Position numbers and translations under genes: made by a program
Shown here: one piece after another, positions 57,661 through 64,000 of the stretch
Layout of the letters: every line of letters begins with the position of its first letter
Numbering within the stretch: position 1 is the stretch's first letter
NCBI GenBank assembly: GCA_029204225.1
Contig: CM055113.1
Coordinates: forward strand, 1,930,081 to 1,994,080
Direction of reading: 5' to 3'
Source: Diphasiastrum complanatum
Taxonomy: Eukaryota > Streptophyta > Lycopodiopsida > Lycopodiales > Lycopodiaceae
DNA length: 64,000 bases
Notes under the pieces: generated by a model
Told to the model about the DNA's origin: nothing
Databases searched by the model: none
What the model saw: the letters and a program-made list of their open reading frames with translations, nothing else

Positions 57661-59640
57661 AGAAGCCTAAGGTTGATCATCTTAGAGTTTTTGGATGCTT
57701 ATGCTTTGTCCATATTCCCTTGGAAACAAGGAAGAAGGAAGATCCTAGTGCATGCAAAGGGATCATGGTTGGATACTCATCCACCAAGAAGGCCTGTAGA
57801 GTCTTTATACTCTCTACTTCTCAAGTTATTGAAAGTAGAGATGTTGTCTTTCATGAAGATCAACACTCATCATTTGAAGAGGCCGAGATCAAGAAATCTA
57901 TGGATGCATCATCAATTATTGATTTTGAAGACAATCATGATGTGATGGGGTCGAGATTTGAAGAAGACTCTCTCCGGATTTTTTTCACCAAGAAGATCCA
58001 TGAGAGATAGATCCGAGCCTAAGAGGCTCTCATATGTTGACAAAGGCAAACAAGTGGATCTTGATTCCACTAATTATGTTTTTTATGTCTCTCATGAAGA
58101 GCCAAAGAATGTACAAGAGGCACTCAATACCAAGGAGTGGTATGATGCCATGAAGCAAGAGTATGATGCATTGATCACCAACAATACTTGGGAGCTTGTG
58201 GATCCTCCATCCAACAAGCATGTGATTGGTTGCAAGTGGGTATTTCGGATCAAGTTCAATCATGATGGCACCATCAACAAGAATAAAGCAAGATTATGTG
58301 CCAAAGGATTTGCTCAAATCCATGGTCTTGATTATGAGGAGACCTTTGCACCCGTTGTAAAGATGGTGACAATAGGAATTCTTATTTCTCTTGCTTGTTT
58401 TTTCAAGTGGAAGGTGTTCCAATTAGATGTATCCAATTCTTTTCTAAATGGTTATCTTGAGGAGGAGATCTATATGGAATAACCTCAAGGATTCATCAAG
58501 GATGAGTCCAAAGTGTGCTTGCTCTTCAAAAGTCTGTATGGACTCAAGCAAGCACCAAGATCATGGTATTCAAGACTTAACTCTTTTCTTATCTCACTAG
58601 GATTTACTCTTAGTGACTATGATCCTTCCATGTATCTAAAGTTTGTTGATAGCAATATTGTCATTCTTCTAATTTATGTTGATGACATTATTCTTTGTGG
58701 AAGTTGTATCAAGCTAGTTGATGAAACCAAGCTAGCACTTGGATGTGAGTTTAAAATGCAAGATCTAGGAGAGATACATTACATCCTAGGCCTAGAAATT
58801 GATTTTTATGAAAATCATGTCTTTATATGCCAATCTAGATATGCTCACTCTATGTTGAAAAAATTCCATATGAAAAATTCTAAGAGCATAGATACTCCAA
58901 TGGAGCAAATTGTAAAAGATCCTAATAAAGGTGATGAAAGATCCTTTGAGGACATCACACTTTTTAGGAGTCTTGTAGGCTCCTTGATTTGGCTTACCAT
59001 TACTAGGCCCGATCTTAGTTTTTGTGTGCACAAATTGAGTCAATTTATGCAAGATCCTAAAATCCATCATTGGAAGATGGCCAAGAGGATTCTAAGATAT
59101 GTATCTTCATCTTGTGATTATGGTCTACTCTATAAAAGTGAATATCTATCCATTGTTGGCTACTCGGATTCGGACTTTGCAAGTGAAAAGATGGATCGAA
59201 AGTCTATTAGTGCATACACTATCTTTCTTGGAGGCAATCTAATATCTTGGCTTTCCAAAAAGCAAGATACTATATCTCTCTCTTCATGTGAGGCCGAGTA
59301 CAAAGCACTCACTACAACTACCAAAGAAGTGCTTTGGATCAAGAGGTTATTAATGGAACTAAAGTGCATCAAGGAGGATGATCTACCAATGATCAAGTGT
59401 GATAACATCTCGGCCCAAGCTCTTGCCAATAATCCCATATTTCATGCAAGAAGCAAGCACATAGAAGTGGCACACCATTTTGTGAAAGAAAAGCTTATTG
59501 GAGGAGAAATCTATTTGGAGCATGTCAACTCGTCCTCTTGTATTGCCGATCTACTCACCAAGCCTTTGAGCAAAAGTGCTTTCATCAAGCATAGATCTAA
59601 TCTTGGAGTTATATCAAGATCAATGCTCAAATCTTCATAG
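57660..59640 (+). pseudogene. Copia C reverse transcriptase-RNase H, frameshift and stop
   Basis: As in B, with the shared TAA (58480-58482) and Lys/Val variants, plus one defect of its own: a run of seven T at 57979-57985 (six in A and B) shifts the frame in the linker before RT, splitting it into 57660-58010 and 57958-58482. The neighbouring bases CTCTCTCCGG also differ from CTCTCCTCGG. Because the change is in a homopolymer it could be a sequencing error. Confidence 0.9.
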
Positions 59641-59658
59641 ATAATTTTTTAGGAGGAG

Positions 59659-60395
59659 TGTGAAGAATTGAAAAAGATTATCTATGTTAGATATAGGGGT
59701 CTTATGTTTTTTACATCAAGCATCTAGGTGTAGGATGTTGATAGGAATAAATTTGGCATAGATGGCAAATTATGCATTTCCACTTGTAATGCCACTATTG
59801 AGCCAAAATAGAGTAAGAGGCTAAACACTTGCCAATAAGAGTGTAGACAAGTGTAAAGCTTTGTTTGATGAATTCCAAGAGGTCCAATAGGATTTAGAGG
59901 TGGAACCTTGTGAGGTCCAATAGGAAATTGAGGTGTGCTTGAATATAGTCCAATAGAATTAAGAGGTGCATGGATCAATGATCCAATAGGATCAAGAGGT
60001 GACAAAATATGGTCCAATCATAGTTAAGCATAGTGGTAGCTCGTGGACCTACTAGTATCATTGTACTCCTCATTTTGAAGCTAATTGATTTGGTGATTTC
60101 ATGGATTTTGTGAGTAATTGGATTTCTAGCTTTCTCTCTCTACCAGAGAGCTCATGATGCATTTTCTTTCTCTTACCTGAGGAGAGCAGCTTGTTTTTAC
60201 TTAGATTATTTTTTGAATACTTCCCACACGTGTGAGTGAGAGTTGGAAGTGATTGAATGCATGTAGTAGTGTGTTTTTGCCATAGGATTCAAGATTGATC
60301 TTGAATCTCAATCTAGTCTTGATCTTGGTGCATCTACACACCTTAGGAGATCACAAGTACATGTAGTGGACAGTCCACACGTGTGAAATTCAACA
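59659..60395 (+). repeat. Copia tandem array, right LTR
   Basis: 737 bp, 3'-type at the diagnostic sites (CAGTCC near the end), with one extra T in TTTCTCTTACCTG near 60172. Followed by GGGAA at 60396-60400. Confidence 0.95.
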
Positions 60396-61966
60396 GGGAA
60401 AAGAACGGGGTAGTACTAGATGCATATCCAGGGACTCCTTTATCGGAACATGCTCCAATCCGATCATCTGAATGGGAAGAGATTTCTACAGAAGATTCCT
60501 CCTCAGCTACAAGTGAAGAGGATTCTGAATACGGTGAAGTTCTAGAAGCTGAAATGGAATACTCTTGAGGATTCACCTTCAAGAGTAAGACATGCAAATA
60601 TATGTTTAATCAATTTGGGTACAGATGAACATCCTAAACACATAAAGGTGGGAGCTGATTTAAATATAATTGAGAAGCATCGATATGAAAATCTTTGTAG
60701 AAAATATCAACATGTGTTTGCATGGGATTATACAGATTTGAAAGGTATACCCCCAGAAAAAGTGGGTACATACGATACCTTTAAAAAAAGATACAAAACC
60801 AGTAGACAGAAACAACGAAGATTGCCTTATAATCTTTAAAGCGAGAGTTTATAAAGAATTAGAGCGACTACGTCAAGCTCGGTTTAATATTTCCTGTACA
60901 AAACACGGAATGGTGTTCACCAATAGTGCCAAGACTAAGAAAATTTTCTACACAAATTAGGGTTTGTGTAGATTATAAAATTTAAAGAAGCACACGATTA
61001 AAGAGTATTATCCATTGCCATTTTATTGATCAACTTCTTGATAAATTAGCCGGAAAGAGAAAGATATTCATTTAAGGATTTTTTGCGGGCTAACGATCAG
61101 ATTGCAATAAAAGAGGAAGATAAGTTGAAAACTACCTTTACTACGACATTGGAATTTTTGCATATCACGTGATGCCATTTGGGTTATCAAATTCCCCTGG
61201 TACATATTAGAGATTTATCAATGAACAATTTGAAGATATACTTGACAAAAATCTTAAAATTTTCATCGATGATCTATGTGGAGCCTCTTTTGTTAAAGAT
61301 CATATGGCTATCTTGGAGAAATGTTTAAAGAAGTGTGAGATAACATGTGATGCACTCAATTATGGGAAATGTTTGTTTGGAGTGCCTTACGATGTACTAC
61401 TAGGTCATGTGATTAGTAGGAATGGTATATCTACTAATCTGGATAAGATAAAAATAATATTAAGCTTAGTATTCCTACTACGCTTAAGCAGTTACAATCA
61501 TTCTCTTGGATCTGTAGGTTATTATCGAAGATACATTAGGCAAATATTCATTAAAGTCACTCCCTCTAACAATATTATTGAAAAGGGATGGAGTATGGAA
61601 TTGGACTGAAGCTTTTGATACAGCTTTTAAAGACTTAAAAGAAGCTATAGCCAGTACCCCTATATTGAAACCTCCAATGTATGATCGGGAGTTTTATATT
61701 TTTATGTCAGCTATAGAGAAAAAGTATGAATTGTTGTTTGGCTCAATATGGGACAAGATATATCATCCCATAATGTTTGTGGGACACAAGCTAAATATAA
61801 CAGAGTTGAACTACTCATATGCAGAAAAAGTGTGTTTATCATTGCATATGCTGCTACTAAATATCGTCACTATATACTACATGGCAAAGTTATAATCTTT
61901 ACTAAGAATAATGCAGTTATTTTGATGATGAATAAATTGGAACCACCCCCTAGGTTAATCAAGTAG
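60396..61966 (+). pseudogene. Gypsy RT-RNase H (copy 2), heavily frameshifted
   Basis: Homologous to 8480-10043 with the same motifs (FAWDYTDLKGIPPEKV, FIDDLCG, GHVISRNGI, GYYRRYI, LEPPPRLIK), but broken by many one-base insertions and deletions, for example GGG to GGGG near 60407, TGAA to TGAAA near 60550, GTGG to GTGGG near 60763. Open pieces remain at 60615-60839, 61304-61609, 61578-61895 and 61748-61966. The stops present in copy 1 are also here. Confidence 0.85.
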
Positions 61967-63360
61967 ATTGTTGCACTTCAAGAATTTGATTATGACATGA
62001 AGAATAAACCTCCATGGTTGCAAGGTTTAAATGATTGTATTTGTGAGTGGGGAACTCCGAATGAGGAAGATGGAACTAGTGAGAGTGACCAACTTCTAGG
62101 ATTACTTCACATCAATAATGATATGATACCGAGCTCGTATTCCACTTTGGCAACATTTTTGTCAACATTGGAAGTGCCTGATAGTATGACATATAATGAG
62201 AAAAGAAAACTTAAGTTTGCAGGCACAGAATTTTCAGTTATAGAAGGTGTACTTTATTGGAAGGGAGTGGAAGGATTATACGTAGATGTGTGGTACCTGA
62301 TGATATAGAATTTATTTTAGAAGAATGTCATGATTCGCTTCTGGAGGACATTTTGCAGGCCAATTGACGGGTCAAAAGATATTGCGAGCCGGGGTATTGG
62401 TGGCCAACACTTTTAAGGATTCCCATGATTATCTTAAACGTTGTGACATATGTCAGTGTGCTGATGGAAGAGCTAGCCGTATCAGATCATTGATTCCAAT
62501 TCAAGCATATCTACCCTTTGAGAAATGGGGATAGATTTTGTAGACCAATAAGACCAGCCTCGTCATCCAGGAAGAGTTATATCATCATTGCAGCCTGACT
62601 ATTTTACTAAATGGGCTGAAGTGAGGGCGGTTGGGAAAGATAATGCTAAAGAAACTGTGTGGTTTCTTTTGGAGCAAGTTATTAAAAGATTTGGTGCTCC
62701 TAAAGAATTAGTATCAGATAGAGGTACTCATTTTTTAAATAAAACTATTGAAGCGTTAACAGAGCAGTTGACAATTAAACATCGTAAAACGACGCCTTAT
62801 AGTCCTCAAGCAAACAAACAGGCTGAAAGTACTAATAAGCAATTAGTCAATATCATAAAGAAAATAGCCTCTGAAAATATAAACGAGATTGGGATAAAAA
62901 GCTATATTCAGCTATAATGGGCATATAACATTACCATGAAAACTAGTACGAATCATACACCCTACTTTTTAGTGTATGGTCAAGAATGTGTATTACCCAT
63001 AGAAACATAAATTCCATCACTACGTTTTGCGTTGGCTCATGATTTGGGAGAACGAGATTCCTTACAGCAACGTCTGAATGTACTACAAGGATTGGATGAA
63101 GGTATCTTTGAATCATCAAGAAGTGTATAAAAGACGAATGAAAAGTAATCCATGATCGAAAAATCAAAGATCATGTTTATGAAAAGGGTCAATTGGTATT
63201 ACATTAGATGTCCGACATGAATTGATGCCGTAGAAATTAACCTTTTTATGGAATGGGCCGTATAAAATTAAGAAACTTTATAAGAATAATACAGCACGAT
63301 TGACTGAATTAAATGGAATACTTTTAAAAAGTCGAGTCAATCTTAATAAAAATTAAACCC
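61967..63360 (+). pseudogene. Gypsy linker and integrase (copy 2), heavily frameshifted
   Basis: Homologous to 10044-11440. Linker 61997-62308; integrase zinc region broken near 62330-62410 by small indels (for example CCGCTT to CGCTT); core 62588-62917 keeps LVSDRGTHF and ANKQAESTNK (second Asp and Glu). GGGGGATAG reads GGGGATAG near 62527, breaking the first Asp motif. C-terminal remnants to about 63360. Confidence 0.85.
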
Positions 63361-63762
63361 ACCCCTACTTTATGTAGTAGGATTTTAGAGTACTGTATTG
63401 TGTACAATACAGTATATTATTAGTTTTGGTTTCCTGTAATGATTTTTAAAATTATATTATTGTTGATCCATTATTTATAAGTTGATGGTTAGACATTTTT
63501 CACCTTACCGCTTTATTCGATTTCCACTATCAAGAGCGGCATAAGGTGTATTAGTTGTTTTTAATTATTCTTATGTTTTCTACAGGAAATAAAAAAGAAA
63601 CTTGAAAAAGAAAAAAAACTAAAGAACAGAATATATCTTGCAGTCTATAAAAATGGAATGCTTAATGTTATAAAGGTTATGTTTATTTTGTATTATAGAA
63701 TTTGTATGATTACAGTTTTTTTTAATAAATAAATAATAATAATAATAATAATAAATAAAAAT

Positions 63763-64000
63763 TGTTGGCACATACACTTTACCACGTGCATCAATCAAAG
63801 CACGGTATGTTTGCATCCATTTGATATTATTCAAAAAATTGCCTTTCAATTTCCTCTATGCACACTGCATTTATTATGATTGATCAGGGGGTCAATGTCA
63901 ATTACTTTTCCCAGATGGGCAAGTTTGGTTGAATCAAAAGCGTCTGGGGGGTCTGAGACGTAAAATGAAATTTTTGGATGGAATGAAACATTATCAGTGG
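63763..64000 (+). repeat. Start of gypsy 3' LTR, copy 2 (cut by window end)
   Basis: TGTTGGCACATACAC at 63763 corresponds to 11819. It continues to the window end with further small indels. 63361-63762 is the A-rich, non-coding 3' region matching 11441-11818, with a small insertion (AAGAGCGGC near 63532-63540) relative to copy 1. Confidence 0.5.

Larger units (their letters stand above)
48664..60395 (+). mobile_element. Tandem copia array LTR-internal-LTR-internal-LTR (copies B and C)
   Basis: LTRs at 48664-49399, 54161-54896 and 59659-60395; internal regions at 49400-54160 and 54897-59658. Flanked by GGGAA at 48659-48663 and 60396-60400, the same target site as copia A. The two internal parts share two amino-acid differences from copy A (Lys and Val in RT/RNase H), so B and C are closer to each other. 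The middle LTR is 3'-type at its first diagnostic sites (for example A at 54243) but 5'-type at the last one (T at 54872), as expected if it arose by crossing-over between a 3' LTR and a 5' LTR. Confidence 0.92.
47861..64000 (+). repeat. Large duplicated block, copy 2 (runs off the window)
   Basis: Same order as 1444-12049: left flank 47861-48350, gypsy protease 48351-48663, copia (here a tandem array 48664-60395), gypsy pol 60396-63360, start of the gypsy LTR at 63763. The match begins at AAGCTAATAATAG (47861 and 1444). The flank differs at about two positions (for example A to T near 48134, C to A near 48464), and the copia at very few. The part after 60395 differs by many single-base indels. 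Confidence 0.93.

Overview
The window is nuclear DNA of a land plant with a repeat-rich genome. Evidence: Ty1/copia elements primed by the plant initiator-Met tRNA site (TGGTATCAGAGC), Ty3/gypsy elements with long LTRs, spliceosomal introns in gene remnants, AT-rich sequence, and no bacterial gene organisation. I cannot name the species. Almost everything recognisable is a transposable element or a broken gene; I see no intact host gene, tRNA, rRNA or CRISPR array.

Layout. 1-1443: non-coding sequence with a possible gypsy PPT/LTR start and two short tandem duplications. 1444-12049: first copy of a large duplicated block, namely a gypsy element (protease, RT, RNase H, integrase) split by a complete nested copia element (2247-8479) with GGGAA target-site duplications. 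11819-15746: probable long gypsy 3' LTR. 15751-17004: island of gene remnants (Ulp1/C48-like protease on +, last exon of an uncharacterised gene on -). 17005-19997: 5' half (gag, PBS, LTR) of a related gypsy in the opposite orientation. 20001-23661: a deleted minus-strand gypsy with a Tat/Athila-type PBS. 23968-24108: GA microsatellite. 25740-31615: gene-remnant island with a divergent histone H3 fold resembling centromeric CENH3 (-), a second Ulp1-like piece (+), and a long multi-exon uncharacterised gene (-) interrupted by a copia remnant. 32094-33058: third copy of the uncharacterised gene family (+).

33585-44060: low-complexity CTA-rich DNA, palindrome clusters, fragments of copia and gypsy, a retroelement- or pararetrovirus-like ORF, and an AG microsatellite. 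44072-47865: minus-strand copia with an internal deletion. 47861-64000: second copy of the 1444-12049 block. Here the nested copia has become a tandem LTR-internal-LTR-internal-LTR array in the same insertion site, and the distal gypsy part carries dozens of single-base indels.

The most notable points are: (i) the CENH3-like histone fold; (ii) a recurring neighbourhood of an intron-containing Ulp1-like protease gene tail-to-tail with an uncharacterised gene family, seen in two places plus a third copy of the second gene alone; (iii) the tandem copia whose middle LTR is a 3'/5' chimera, as expected from LTR-LTR unequal crossing-over; and (iv) an abrupt change in indel density at the right edge of the tandem copia, which may be biological or an assembly/polishing artefact. 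All comparisons were made by eye; no alignment or database search was run.
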